The notes under the pieces are model-generated. The model searched no databases. It had not been told where the DNA came from and was given only the letters and a program-made list of their open reading frames with translations. Positions 1 to 8,757 of a stretch of 64,000 nt of DNA are shown piece after piece. Position 1 is the stretch's first letter. Every line of letters begins with the position of its first letter. Made by a program: the position numbers and the translations under genes. The stretch is from Acidovorax radicis (GTDB lineage: Bacteria; Pseudomonadota; Gammaproteobacteria; Burkholderiales; Burkholderiaceae_C), in assembly GCF_020510705.1 (NCBI RefSeq), contig NZ_CP075184.1, positions 4,860,501-4,924,500 on the forward strand. Reading direction: 5' to 3'.

Positions 1-1431
1 GATGCCGTGCATGGTGTCCACCACCTGGGCGACCACCTCGCCGCCCTGCACGGCCACGGTGCTGGCGCTGGCGGCCAGCTGGCTGGCCTGCTGGGCGCTG
101 TCGGCGTTTTGGCGCACGGTGGCGTTGAGCTGCTCCATCGACGCGGCGGTTTCTTCGAGCGCGCTGGCCTGGCTTTCGGTGCGGGCCGACAGGTCGGTGT
201 TGCCCTGGGCGATCTGGACGCTGGCGGAGGCCACGCTTTCCGATCCGCCCCGCACATTGCGGACCACGTCGGTGAGTTGCGTGCGCATCTGCAGCAGCGC
301 TTGCAGCAACTGGCCGACCTCATTGGTGCCATGGGCGATGGGCGCGCCACTCAGGTCGCCCTGCGCCACGGCGCGGGACAAGGCAACAGCCTGCGACAGC
401 GGGCCGGTCATGGACCGCACAAACACCAGTGCCACGGCGCTGGTGGCCGACAGCGTGACCACCAGGGCCAAGGCGATCCACATCAGGCCACGCTGCAGGT
501 CAGACACGCGGGCCTGCAAGGCCTGGTCGAGGCTGTCCATGGATTGGCTGTTGAGCGCGTTCAACGCGTCGATGGTGCGAGTGAAGGTGTCGAAATAGTC
601 TTTGGAGGCCAGCGTGAGCTCGGTGGCATTGATCACATCGCGCTCCGCCATCTGCAGCGTTTGCTGGATCTGGCCCTGCACCGCCTGTGCGCTGCTGCCC
701 AAGGCGCGCTGGAGTTGCGCGTTGCCCTGCAGGGCGCGGTCCAGCCCACGGAAGGTGTCGGCCTGCAGCTCGGCCACCCGCTGCTGCAGCACCAGCAGCT
801 GGCCTTTGCCCTGCGGCGTGAGCTCGTGCTTGCCCAGTGCGCTGGCGCCTTGCGCGCGCAGCATGCCGAGCTTTTCGCCCAGCATCGGGGCTTGTGCCAG
901 AGAGGCCTGGATCAGCGCATGGGTGTCGGCGTCGGGGTCGAGCTGCAAGCCGTAGGCGTGCACCAGTGCTTCGTTGAGCTGCAGCAGATCGGCGATGAGC
1001 TGGGTGTGCTGGGCCGTGCTCTGGGCCTGCTCGATGCTGCGTGCGGCCACTGCCTGCTCCAGCGTGCGCCAGGTCTGTTGGGCCTGGGTCCATGCCGTCA
1101 TCTGGGCAGCGGGCACCTTGGCGGCGGCAAATCGGGCGCTCACGTCGCCCAGCGCGGTATTGACCGCATCGCGCGCGGCAGGGCGGCGTGCCGCGAGGCC
1201 CTCGTCGCCGCCGAGCATGCCCGCGGACAGGCCCCGGTGCACCTGCACCACTTGCACCAGGCGGGTCAGTGCCTGTGCGGGCGCCGCGCCCTGTGCCTCC
1301 TGGCGCGCATGTCCGATGGCGTGCAGCGAATCGCTCACTGTCAGATAGGTGGGCAGTGCGCTCATCATGAGCCCGATGGTCCCGAGGATGAGGAATTTTT
1401 CGAGCAGGTTCAACCGGTGAAGAAGTGACAT
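1..1431 (-). CDS. Methyl-accepting chemotaxis protein (N-terminal part; C-terminus lies off the window)
   Basis: Transmembrane chemoreceptor that would sense ligands in the periplasm and control CheA through its cytoplasmic signalling domain. 477 codons are visible, read leftward off the window edge. Residues about 10-30 form a first membrane helix. A long, mostly helical periplasmic region follows, then a second membrane helix near residues 312-335, a HAMP-like segment and the start of the MCP signalling domain. That domain contains the Gln/Glu-rich run ARTESQASALEETAASMEQL, typical of methylation helices. The start at 1431 is the only early ATG and gives a normal receptor N-terminus. The ligand cannot be told from the sequence. 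No che genes are adjacent, so it looks like an orphan receptor. Confidence 0.92.
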   Translation of the reverse strand, partial: MSLLHRLNLLEKFLILGTIGLMMSALPTYLTVSDSLHAIGHARQEAQGAAPAQALTRLVQVVQVHRGLSAGMLGGDEGLAARRPAARDAVNTALGDVSARFAAAKVPAAQMTAWTQAQQTWRTLEQAVAARSIEQAQSTAQHTQLIADLLQLNEALVHAYGLQLDPDADTHALIQASLAQAPMLGEKLGMLRAQGASALGKHELTPQGKGQLLVLQQRVAELQADTFRGLDRALQGNAQLQRALGSSAQAVQGQIQQTLQMAERDVINATELTLASKDYFDTFTRTIDALNALNSQSMDSLDQALQARVSDLQRGLMWIALALVVTLSATSAVALVFVRSMTGPLSQAVALSRAVAQGDLSGAPIAHGTNEVGQLLQALLQMRTQLTDVVRNVRGGSESVASASVQIAQGNTDLSARTESQASALEETAASMEQLNATVRQNADSAQQASQLAASASTVAVQGGEVVAQVVDTMHGI

Positions 1432-1573
1432 GGCAGTAGGCACACGACCAGCGTGTGCGAGAGAAGGGAAACCGCTCAGCGGGCGGGGGTGTCGGCAGCC
1501 GCCGATGGGGGGTGGCCCTCGATCAGGGCGCACGGGATGTAACGCAATGTAGGTATCTATCTGTAGTAAGGTT

Positions 1574-1587
1574 TTGACTCAGGTCAA
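1574..1587. promoter_or_regulatory. FNR/Anr-like inverted repeat between the chemoreceptor and thioesterase genes
   Basis: The sequence reads TTGAC-TCAG-GTCAA, two 5-bp inverted half-sites spaced by four bases. This is the geometry of FNR/CRP-family boxes (consensus TTGAT-N4-ATCAA), but both half-sites carry C/G in place of T/A. It lies in the 283-bp divergent gap, about 140 bp upstream of each start. Binding by an FNR-type regulator is only a guess. Confidence 0.25.
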
Positions 1588-1714
1588 GTGAGCAGCGTGG
1601 CACACGGTGTGTCGCTGGGCTGCCAGAGGCGCCCGCTGGTCGGCCGCGCGGCGGGGGCGGGAGGCACGGGCTGGAGAATAATGGGCTTCTTCCACCCCAT
1701 CTGGAGCACCCGGC

Positions 1715-2155
1715 ATGCACTCAATCACCCTGCGCTTTCTGGCGTCTGAAAGCAGCCTGCTGCAAGGGGGGCGTGTCCCCGGTGGCACCGTGCTGCGCTG
1801 GGTTGACGAAGCCGGGTATGCCTGCGCCAGCGCATGGGCCAAAGGAGCCTGCATTACCGAGTTTGTGGGGGGCGCTGATTTTGTGCACCCCATTCGCCCG
1901 GGCGACCTGGTGGAGGTGCATGCGCGGCTGACCCACACCTGCGAGAGCAGCATGAACCTGGCGGTGGAGGTGCGCAGCGGTGCCATCAACGGCGCGCCGC
2001 TGCAAGACGTGGTGCATTGTGTGGCGGTGTACACCGCCGTGGGTGCGGACGACGCGCCCCGCACGGTGGACAAGTGGAGCCCCGAAACCCCGGGCGATAT
2101 CGCGCTGGCCCAGCGCGCCCAGGCGCACATCGACGCTGCGCGCGCCGCGCAGTGA
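1715..2155 (+). CDS. Acyl-CoA thioesterase, hotdog fold
   Basis: Predicted cytoplasmic hydrolase of acyl-CoA thioesters. The 146-residue length matches single-domain hotdog thioesterases of the YciA/ACOT group. The family core GGRVPGGTVLRWVDEAGYAC (residues about 20-39) carries the Asp-Glu pair of the catalytic helix. It is followed by a beta-rich stretch and the conserved VHARLTHTCESS segment. The ATG at 1715 is preceded by GGAG at 1703-1706. The stop codon overlaps the start of the next gene (GTGA), so the thioesterase and the EamA exporter are probably co-translated. Substrate chain length cannot be inferred. Confidence 0.85.
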   Translation: MHSITLRFLASESSLLQGGRVPGGTVLRWVDEAGYACASAWAKGACITEFVGGADFVHPIRPGDLVEVHARLTHTCESSMNLAVEVRSGAINGAPLQDVVHCVAVYTAVGADDAPRTVDKWSPETPGDIALAQRAQAHIDAARAAQ

Positions 2156-3123
2156 CGGCCCCTGCGGCCGGGCTTGGGGCCAACAGCCCCTTGCGTGCGC
2201 GCGATCTGCTCGCAGCGCTGTTGGTGGTGGTCCTGTGGGGCGTGAACTTTGTCGCCATGAAATGGGGGTTGCGCAGCTTCAGCCCCTTTCAGCTGGGCGC
2301 TGCGCGCTACCTGTGCGCCGCCTTGCCGCTGGTGCTGCTGGTGCGCCCGCCGCGCATGCACTGGCGCTGGGTGCTGCTGTTCGGGCTGTTCCAGGGCGTG
2401 GGGCAGTTCGGTTTTCTGTTCATGGGGCTCAAGGTGGGCATGACGGCCGGGCTGGCCAGTGTGCTGCTGCAGACCCAGGTGTTCTTCACGGCGCTCTTCG
2501 GCTTTGCGCTGCTGCGCGAGTGGCCGGGGTTGCCCTTGCGGGCGGGCATGGTGCTGGCCGCGCTGGGGCTGGTGTGTTTTGCCATGAACTACGTGGGCCC
2601 CGGCGCTGGTGTGGGCGTGGGCGCAGCCACCACGCTGGCGGGCCTGTTGCTGACGTTGTGTGGCGCGGCCATGTGGGCGTCGTCCAACATCGTGGCGCGG
2701 CTGGCGCAGCAGCACAGCCCGGGGTTTGACCCGCTGGCGTTCGTGATCTGGAGCAGTCTGGTGCCAGTGCTGCCGTTCATGGCGCTGTCCGCCCTGTTCG
2801 ACCCCGACGCCGCGCGCTGGCTGCAGTGGCAGACACTGGCCAGCGTGCCGCTGCTGTCCTGGGCCGCCGTGGCTTACCTGGGCTGGGCGGCCACCATCGT
2901 GGGCTATGCGCTGTGGACCAACCTGCTGCAGCGCTACCCCGCCAACCGGGTTGCGCCGTTCAGCTTGGCGGTGCCGGTGGTGGGGCTGACGGCGGGCTGG
3001 CTGCTGCTGGACGAGGGCGTGGCGCCCTGGCAGTGGGCGGGCATTGCGCTGGTGGTGGCGGCGCTGGCCTGTGTGGTGCTGGGGCCCAGACTACAAGCCA
3101 AAATGGCCCGTAGCGCTGTTTGA
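2152..3123 (+). CDS. EamA/DMT-family transporter
   Basis: Inner-membrane protein of the drug/metabolite transporter superfamily, normally an exporter of amino acids or other small metabolites. About ten hydrophobic helices make up two EamA repeats. I chose the GTG at 2152 because it overlaps the thioesterase stop as GTGA and puts the first helix (LLAALLVVVLWGVNF) about 18 residues in; earlier in-frame starts lie inside the thioesterase gene. That gives 323 residues, normal for the family. The last eight codons and the stop lie inside a dispersed palindromic repeat (3097-3157), so the C-terminal tail AKMARSAV is supplied by the repeat. Confidence 0.88.
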   Translation: MTAPAAGLGANSPLRARDLLAALLVVVLWGVNFVAMKWGLRSFSPFQLGAARYLCAALPLVLLVRPPRMHWRWVLLFGLFQGVGQFGFLFMGLKVGMTAGLASVLLQTQVFFTALFGFALLREWPGLPLRAGMVLAALGLVCFAMNYVGPGAGVGVGAATTLAGLLLTLCGAAMWASSNIVARLAQQHSPGFDPLAFVIWSSLVPVLPFMALSALFDPDAARWLQWQTLASVPLLSWAAVAYLGWAATIVGYALWTNLLQRYPANRVAPFSLAVPVVGLTAGWLLLDEGVAPWQWAGIALVVAALACVVLGPRLQAKMARSAV

Positions 3124-3157
3124 ATATGCCGCAGCAGCTATTATTTGGATAGCAAAA
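3097..3157 (-). repeat. Dispersed palindromic element, copy 1 (supplies the end of the EamA gene)
   Basis: Read on the minus strand it has the family modules in order: TGCTATCC, an A/T run, AATAGCTGCTGCG, CAGCGCTACGGGCCATTTTG. It matches copy 3 (22056-22119) closely. It covers the last codons and the TGA of the EamA gene and ends just before the convergent aspartoacylase-like gene. Confidence 0.75.
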
Positions 3158-3169
3158 CCACCAAAACTT

Positions 3170-4165
3170 CTACAGCAACCTGCGCCGCGCAAAGCGCACC
3201 ACGGTCACCCCGGCACGCGCCTGGCGCACCGAGGGCATGACCAGCACGCAGTCGTCGTACGGAGTGACCACCGGCACGCCGTCGTTGTCGCCAATCACCG
3301 TGCCAGCTTTCTCGAACACCTCCAGCCCCGTGTAGGGCGCTACGAAGCGGAAGGCACTGCTGGTGGCGACCACGGGGCCCGTCACCTCCAGCGCCCACTG
3401 GCGCGGTGCGTCGGGCAGGCGCCAGCCGGGCAGCTGCTGCGCCAGCGCGTCGGCGCTCAGGGCGCCGGACTGTTCGATGAAGCGCACGCACTGGTCCTGC
3501 GCCACGGCGCGGCTGGCCGGGTCGCCATGGAAGCCGCACTCGATGAGCAGCGAGCGGGTGCCGTTGTCGTCCAGGTCGCCAAACCGGCCGTAGTCGCGCA
3601 TGCGCACGCCGTCCTTGTGGCCGGCGTCCACCACGATGTGCTCGGGCAAGCGCATAGCACGCGCCAGCGCCAGGTTGCGCGGCTGGATGCCGGTGAGCAG
3701 CAGCGGCGCCGAGGGCTCGTGCATGGAATGGAGGTCGAGCAGCCAGTCGGCCTGCGCCACCCACGGGCGCAGCGCGGCGGCGCGGCGGCGCTCGTGGGTG
3801 TCGGCCGCGTCGATGCGCTCGTCCAGCCACTGGCGGTTGAGGTCTTCGTCGGTGAAACGCGAGGCATCGTGGTTGTGCGCGTCAAACCGGTCGAAGGCAT
3901 CGAGGTTGCAAAACGCGAGCGTGAGGGTGCCCTGCTGCGGACGCACGCCCGCTTCGAGCAAACCCTTGAGTGCCCAGGCACCGCACAGCTCGTTGCCATG
4001 CACCAGGGCGCTGATCATCACGTGGCGCCCGGGTTGGCCAGCGTCGAAGTGCCACACGCCCTCGGTGCCGGTGTTGCCAGCGCGCCAGGCACTGATGTCG
4101 GGCGCGGGCAGTTCAAAAGTCAGCGGTGGCACGGCAGTGTTGTGGTTGTGGTTGTCGTTAGTCAT
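3170..4165 (-). CDS. Succinylglutamate desuccinylase/aspartoacylase-family protein
   Basis: Predicted zinc-dependent amidohydrolase of the AstE/AspA branch of the M14 fold. The zinc ligands are visible as H56 and E59 in ALVHGNELCGAW and H146 in LLDLHSMHE. Residues DEDLNR (106-111) fit the substrate-carboxylate-binding Arg region. The LLIECGFHG segment supplies the likely catalytic Glu. 331 residues is typical. Its ATG overlaps the stop of the upstream Bug receptor gene (ATGA), which suggests it processes an N-acyl amino acid or related compound taken up with that receptor's help. The astABD genes are absent, so a role in arginine breakdown is not supported. Confidence 0.85.
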   Translation of the reverse strand: MTNDNHNHNTAVPPLTFELPAPDISAWRAGNTGTEGVWHFDAGQPGRHVMISALVHGNELCGAWALKGLLEAGVRPQQGTLTLAFCNLDAFDRFDAHNHDASRFTDEDLNRQWLDERIDAADTHERRRAAALRPWVAQADWLLDLHSMHEPSAPLLLTGIQPRNLALARAMRLPEHIVVDAGHKDGVRMRDYGRFGDLDDNGTRSLLIECGFHGDPASRAVAQDQCVRFIEQSGALSADALAQQLPGWRLPDAPRQWALEVTGPVVATSSAFRFVAPYTGLEVFEKAGTVIGDNDGVPVVTPYDDCVLVMPSVRQARAGVTVVRFARRRLL

Positions 4166-5139
4166 TCTTCGATCTTGGCGAATTCAACAATCTTTTTGTA
4201 CTTGGCGACTTCGGTGGCCAGGAACTGGTCGATGTTCACGCTGGGCGACGCGACGGTGGAGCCCGTAGCTTCCATCTTCTTGCGAAAGTCGGGCGACTGC
4301 AGGGTATCGTTCAGCGCCTTCTTGATCTTGTCGAACACCGGCTTGGGCAGGTGGGCTGGCGCCATCAGCGCGAACCACACACCAATGTCCACATTCTTGT
4401 ATTGCGGAGATTCGGCCAGCGCAGGGATGTCGGGCGTGGTGGCCGAGCGTTTGGCTTCGGTGGTGCCCAGGGCAATCACCTTGCCGCTCTTGATGTGGGG
4501 CAGACCGCTGGAGAGCACGAACACGCCGTATTCCAGGTTGTTGCCCATCAGGTCGGACGTGAGGGGCGCCACGCCGCGGTAGGGGATGTGGGTCATGAAC
4601 AGCTTGCCTTGCTCCTTGACGGCCTCGCCCGCCAGGTGCAGCGCCGTGCCCACCCCCGAGCTGCCGTAGCTGAACTTGCCGGGGTTTTTTGACACTTTCT
4701 GCGTGAACTCCGCCATGTTCTTCACCCCAGCCCCTGTGGACGCCACCAGCACCAGAGGCTGGGACGCAATGAGGCCGATGGCGGTGAAGTCCTTGATGTC
4801 GTACTTGACCTTCTTGGTCACCAGCTTGTTGATGGCGATCTCGTTGTTGGCACCGACCAGCAGGGTGTAGCCGTCGGGGGTGGCGTTGGCCACCTTCTGG
4901 GCACCAATGGCACCGCCCGCGCCGCCCAGGTTTTCAATCACCACGGGCACGCCAAGCTTGTTGCCCAGTTCCGTGGCCACGTTGCGTGCCGTCAGGTCCG
5001 TGCTGCCGCCGGGCGGGTAGCCGACCACGATGGTGATGGGTTTGGAGGGGTAGGCTTCTTGCGCCAGTGTGGGGGCAGCCAGCACGGCGAGGCCGCACAG
5101 CAGGGCGGCGCGGCGCAGGCAGAGGGTAGGTGTGGGCAT
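4162..5139 (-). CDS. Bug/TctC-family periplasmic solute receptor
   Basis: Periplasmic substrate-binding protein of the tripartite tricarboxylate transporter (TTT) type, which usually binds carboxylates or carboxamides. The signal peptide is MPTPTLCLRRAALLCGLAVL with cleavage near TLAQ-EAYP. The family motif YPSKPITIVVGYPPGGSTD follows, and the GVGTALHLAGE and HIPYRGVAPL segments line the pocket in known Bug proteins. The start at 5139 has AAGGA about nine bases upstream, so I prefer it to an ATG 11 codons earlier. No tctA/tctB genes lie nearby. It is co-oriented with a LysR regulator upstream and overlaps the aspartoacylase-like gene downstream. Confidence 0.93.
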   Translation of the reverse strand: MPTPTLCLRRAALLCGLAVLAAPTLAQEAYPSKPITIVVGYPPGGSTDLTARNVATELGNKLGVPVVIENLGGAGGAIGAQKVANATPDGYTLLVGANNEIAINKLVTKKVKYDIKDFTAIGLIASQPLVLVASTGAGVKNMAEFTQKVSKNPGKFSYGSSGVGTALHLAGEAVKEQGKLFMTHIPYRGVAPLTSDLMGNNLEYGVFVLSSGLPHIKSGKVIALGTTEAKRSATTPDIPALAESPQYKNVDIGVWFALMAPAHLPKPVFDKIKKALNDTLQSPDFRKKMEATGSTVASPSVNIDQFLATEVAKYKKIVEFAKIEE

Positions 5140-5319
5140 GTGAGGATTCCTTGGTATGGAGCGCTGAAACATCGAATGGGGGAGGCACTATCGCCGTTGG
5201 GATGCGTGTTGCGCCCCGTCCGGTGACTCCATTGTGAAAAGACAGGCGGCCGCAGGTGGTGCCGAAACAGCACGAAAACCTGTCAATGCAGCATGAGAAC
5301 CCCTCGCAAACCCTTGGGG

Positions 5320-6219
5320 TCAGCGCCGGGCCAAAGCGGCCCAGAGTGCTTCAGCCATCGGGCCCAGGCGGCGTTTGGGCCGGTACAGGCGCACGTCAAA
5401 GCGCACCTCCAGGCGCGCATCGCCCGCTGGGGCCAGGCGCTTGGCGGCGCAGTCGGCGTGCACCATGGACCAGGGCAGCCAAGCCACGCCCAGGCCCTTT
5501 TGCACGTACTCGTAGTGGGCATCTGCCGAGTCGCACTCCACCACCCGTTGCAGCCGTGGCGCAAGCGGGTGGTGCGCCAGATGGTCTTCTATCAGGCGCC
5601 CCAGCGCCAATTGGGGTGCGTAGGCAAGATAGGGGAGCGGGGTGGTATCACCCGCGTCAAACCGGTAGCGCGCCTTACCCTGGGCCGTGGCGCGAGAGAC
5701 GGGCACCAGCCGGTCGCTGGCCACGGTGAGGTGCATGAACTGGCGCGCGTCCAGCCTTATCGCCAGTGCAGGGTGGTGGTAGACGAGCGAAAAGTCGGCC
5801 TCGTTGCGCTCGAGCATGGCCACGGTGTCTGCCAGAGCCCGCGTGCGTATGCACAACTCGCCACCCTGAAGAATGGGCTGCAAGCGCACCAACCAGTCTG
5901 CCACCAGGGTACGTGCCAGCGTGCGGCCGGTGGTCAGCGTCACGGTGCGGGCCTGCCGCCCTGCCAGGCTCTGCATTTCTTCGTGCGACTGCGCCAGGCT
6001 GCGCACCATGTGGTTGGCGGTTTCCAGAAAACCCAGCCCTGCGGGCGTGAGTGTCACCGGGCTACCACTGCGCTCCACCAGTGCGGTACCTGCCCACGCC
6101 TCCAGCGCGCGAATGCGCCGTCCGAACGCGGGGTGGGTCACGTGGCGCAGTTCGGCCGCACGCGTGAAACTGCGCTCCTGCGCCAGCACGATGAAGTCTT
6201 CAAGCCATTTCAGCTGCAT
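5320..6219 (-). CDS. LysR-family transcriptional regulator
   Basis: DNA-binding regulator with an N-terminal winged helix-turn-helix (residues about 1-60, with SFTRAAELRHVTHPAFGRRI as the recognition region) and a C-terminal effector-binding domain. 299 residues is normal. It lies upstream of, and in the same direction as, the Bug receptor/aspartoacylase-like pair, with a 180-bp gap. It most likely controls that pair in response to the transported compound; the effector is unknown. It is not divergent from its presumed target, which is less usual for LysR genes. Confidence 0.9.
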   Translation of the reverse strand: MQLKWLEDFIVLAQERSFTRAAELRHVTHPAFGRRIRALEAWAGTALVERSGSPVTLTPAGLGFLETANHMVRSLAQSHEEMQSLAGRQARTVTLTTGRTLARTLVADWLVRLQPILQGGELCIRTRALADTVAMLERNEADFSLVYHHPALAIRLDARQFMHLTVASDRLVPVSRATAQGKARYRFDAGDTTPLPYLAYAPQLALGRLIEDHLAHHPLAPRLQRVVECDSADAHYEYVQKGLGVAWLPWSMVHADCAAKRLAPAGDARLEVRFDVRLYRPKRRLGPMAEALWAALARR

Positions 6220-6333
6220 CGTGGGGGCCTTGGCGTTCCGCTGCCGGGTGGTGTGCTCCGCTCCCGGGCATGCGTGGTTTTGAGGGCCGGGTCGTTGGCC
6301 AGCGCGAGCGGCCAGACCGAGGCGTAAAGCGAG

Positions 6334-7158
6334 TCAACCCCGCGCGGCTTCCAGCACGCTGCGCGTGCGCATGGCTTCTGCGCGTGCGGCCGCTGCAAAA
6401 TCGGCGCCATTGGAGGCGTACAGAATCGCGCGCGAGGAATTGACGATAATGGGGCCATCACTTCGCAGACCCGCACGCACGGTGGCCACGGCATCGCCGC
6501 CCTGGGCGCCCACGCCGGGGATCAGCAGTGGCAGCGTGGGGGCGATGCTGCGCACGCGCTCGATCTCTTGCGGGTAAGTGGCGCCCACCACCAGCCCCAG
6601 TTGCCCGTTCCGGTTCCAGGGGCCCTGGGCCAGGCGGGCCACGTGTTCGTACATCAGCGGTTGGCCTTCGACACTGGCCAGGCGCTGGCTCTGCAAATCA
6701 TCGCCCCCTGGGTTGGATGTGCGGCATAACAAAAATGCACCCTTACCGTGGTAGGCGAGATAGGGCTCGATCGAATCAAAACCCATGAACGGCGACAAAG
6801 TGACAGCGTCTGCGCCGTAGCGCTCGAAGGCCTCTTTGGCGTACTGCTCGGCAGTGGAGCCAATGTCGCCGCGTTTGGCATCCAAGATAACCGGCACATG
6901 GGGCGCGTTGCAGCGCATGTGCTGCATCAGCCGCTCGAGCTGGTCTTCGGCCCTGTGGGCGGCAAAGTAGGCGATCTGGGGCTTGAAGGCGCAAACCAGA
7001 TCGGCGGTTGCATCCACAATGGCCGCGCAAAAATCATAGATCTTGTGCGTATCGCCCAACATCCCCGCAGGCAATCGCGTGGGCTCCGGATCCAGGCCCA
7101 CACACAGCAGGGAATTGTTCTGCGCCGTGGCGTCGCGCAGCATGTCGATGAAGTTCAT
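6334..7158 (-). CDS. pyrF: Orotidine 5'-phosphate decarboxylase
   Basis: Cytoplasmic enzyme of the last step of UMP synthesis, orotidine 5'-phosphate to UMP plus CO2. The catalytic motif [10 protein letters not shown] is at residues 92-101, with the Asp/Lys/Asp charge network. The early [10 protein letters not shown] and the long spacing mark the type 2 subfamily (about 270 residues) rather than the short E. coli form. A phosphate-binding segment with [10 protein letters not shown] lies near the C-terminus. The ATG at 7158 begins [10 protein letters not shown], a usual start for this subfamily. It appears to be transcribed alone; a terminator from the upstream lipoprotein genes lies at 7251-7275. 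Confidence 0.97.
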   Translation of the reverse strand: MNFIDMLRDATAQNNSLLCVGLDPEPTRLPAGMLGDTHKIYDFCAAIVDATADLVCAFKPQIAYFAAHRAEDQLERLMQHMRCNAPHVPVILDAKRGDIGSTAEQYAKEAFERYGADAVTLSPFMGFDSIEPYLAYHGKGAFLLCRTSNPGGDDLQSQRLASVEGQPLMYEHVARLAQGPWNRNGQLGLVVGATYPQEIERVRSIAPTLPLLIPGVGAQGGDAVATVRAGLRSDGPIIVNSSRAILYASNGADFAAAARAEAMRTRSVLEAARG

Positions 7159-7250
7159 GGGGCGTGATTTTAGGTGGGTGGAGCAGCGGGCACCAACGCC
7201 GCAGGTTCTTGTGTGTTGGTCGTGGCGGCTTCATTGTGCGGATTGCCCAT

Positions 7251-7275
7251 AAAAAAAGGCCGTCGAAACGGCCCC
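7251..7275 (-). terminator. Rho-independent terminator after the lipoprotein pair
   Basis: On the minus strand a stem GGCCGT-TTCG-ACGGCC (7258-7273) is followed by seven T residues (7251-7257). It sits about 40 bp after the stop of the FlgO-like gene. Confidence 0.85.
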
Positions 7276-7314
7276 TTTCCTTTTGCTTGGGGCCCGTGGG
7301 CCCGTTGCCGTTCT

Positions 7315-7869
7315 TCAGCGTGGAACGGCCAGCAGGCGTTGCACGTCGCGGTCGTTGGGCAGTGCGTAGTCATGGCCGCGAATGATGCGGCTGTCTTCCG
7401 TGCGCACCAGTTTCAGGCTCACATAGGTGTAGCTGGCGGCGGCGGAATAAGTGCCCACCAGGACCAGCGATGCATTGTGGTTGCGTGCAATGTCCTTGAG
7501 CTCGCGCGACAGCAGCAACTCGCCGGCGCCTTCGCGCACGAACACGTCACCGCGCAGCTTGATTTCCTTCACATTGAACCCGCCGGCCGCCATGCTTGTC
7601 GCATATTGCTCCGACAGGGTACGGCCCAGCGGGGCCGCACGGCTCAGGTCGTTCACGTTGACCACGGTGGCCACGAGCACAGGGCCTGCGCCCAGGTTGC
7701 TCATATCAAAACCGGCCGTCAGCTTGGCCACGGCATCGCGGCTTGTCTGGATGAACTGGCTGCTGGCGGCTTCTTGGTAGGTGGGCTCCATGCGCACGGG
7801 CGCAGAGGTGTTGGCGCAACCAGCCAGAACCACGCCGGCCAGCACGGTCAGGAGTGCAGGAATTTTCAT
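7315..7869 (-). CDS. FlgO-like outer-membrane lipoprotein
   Basis: 184-residue lipoprotein. A short signal peptide ends in the lipobox LAGC, with the lipidated Cys at residue 18, and there is no Asp at +2, so outer-membrane sorting is likely. The body resembles the FlgO domain: residues 41-58 (QTSRDAVAKLTAGFDMSN), then LVATVVNVNDL, LGRTLSEQYAT and LVLVGTYS. In vibrios FlgO is needed for flagellar stability, but no flagellar genes are in this window. The ATG overlaps the stop of the preceding lipoprotein gene (ATGA), so the two form a two-gene operon ended by the terminator at 7251-7275. The family assignment rests on motif resemblance only. Confidence 0.75.
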   Translation of the reverse strand: MKIPALLTVLAGVVLAGCANTSAPVRMEPTYQEAASSQFIQTSRDAVAKLTAGFDMSNLGAGPVLVATVVNVNDLSRAAPLGRTLSEQYATSMAAGGFNVKEIKLRGDVFVREGAGELLLSRELKDIARNHNASLVLVGTYSAAASYTYVSLKLVRTEDSRIIRGHDYALPNDRDVQRLLAVPR

Positions 7870-8552
7870 TGCGAGACAACCTTCATGTTGACGTTGTTGT
7901 ACGAGGGGCGCGTGAACAGCGAGGTGTCAGCGTTTTCCAGGTAATACACGTCGGTCTTGCGGGTCAGGTATTGGCCGCCGCGTGTAACGGTGGTGGTCAG
8001 GATCAGCTCGGTGTTGGTGGGGCCACCGGAGTTGATGCTGTTGGCGTAATCTGCTGCTGCGGCCAAGCCGAGGCCGCCGAGCAATTGAGCGTCAAGGTGT
8101 TCGTTGCGCAGGCCATGGGCCGCAAACAGGCCCGCGGCGAGGATGGTGAACTGGCCAGGAATGAAACGAGGGCGTTCGCTGTTGTGGCGCACGACCTGAA
8201 TGCCGTAGGACACTTCAAGCGCTTGGCCCGGATTCTGTTGAACCACCGCACCGTTTTGGACGAGCTTGGTGATCAGGAACTCGCGGAAGGCCGTTTCAAA
8301 CTGGGTGGAGTTGGCAGGCAGCGATACGTGCAGGGGGGTGTTCGGAGCCACTCCCACTTTGTCCAGGGTGCCCAGGGTCTGGTTCACCACATCGCGTGAC
8401 ACCAGGTCCCAGTGGCCTGCGGAGCGGACCTTGGGTTGCGAGGTGTATTCAAAATTTTCCGCAACGGGAATTGGTGCCCTCTGTGCGCACCCAGCCAAAG
8501 TTGCGACAGCTCCAGCCAGAACGGCCAAACTGATTGCCTTTGAAAACGACAT
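7866..8552 (-). CDS. Predicted lipoprotein of unknown function, paired with the FlgO-like gene
   Basis: 228 residues. Signal peptide with lipobox TLAGC (Cys22), then a mixed alpha/beta domain without membrane helices apart from a weakly hydrophobic stretch near ILAAGLFAAHGL. I do not recognise a characterised family. It is the promoter-proximal gene of the pair and its stop overlaps the FlgO-like start by four bases. The two proteins are probably made together and may form one outer-membrane complex. The 205-bp gap upstream is A/T-rich around 8610-8700 and is the likely promoter region. Confidence 0.8.
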   Translation of the reverse strand: MSFSKAISLAVLAGAVATLAGCAQRAPIPVAENFEYTSQPKVRSAGHWDLVSRDVVNQTLGTLDKVGVAPNTPLHVSLPANSTQFETAFREFLITKLVQNGAVVQQNPGQALEVSYGIQVVRHNSERPRFIPGQFTILAAGLFAAHGLRNEHLDAQLLGGLGLAAAADYANSINSGGPTNTELILTTTVTRGGQYLTRKTDVYYLENADTSLFTRPSYNNVNMKVVSQ

Positions 8553-8757
8553 GATTCCCTCCTACGGACTTGATTTGCGAGGATCTGAACAGATGCTGCC
8601 CGCGTGATTGAAAAATAATTCTGGGCGGGATCCTCAACAAAAACAAGAAAAAATTACGCTAACTACGCTCCGGCGTACACAGTTCGTTGTTTTTGTCACA
8701 GTTGTGAGTCGATGCAAGGCGTATGGCTTCTGTCAGAGGTGTTTGTCTTGCATTTGC

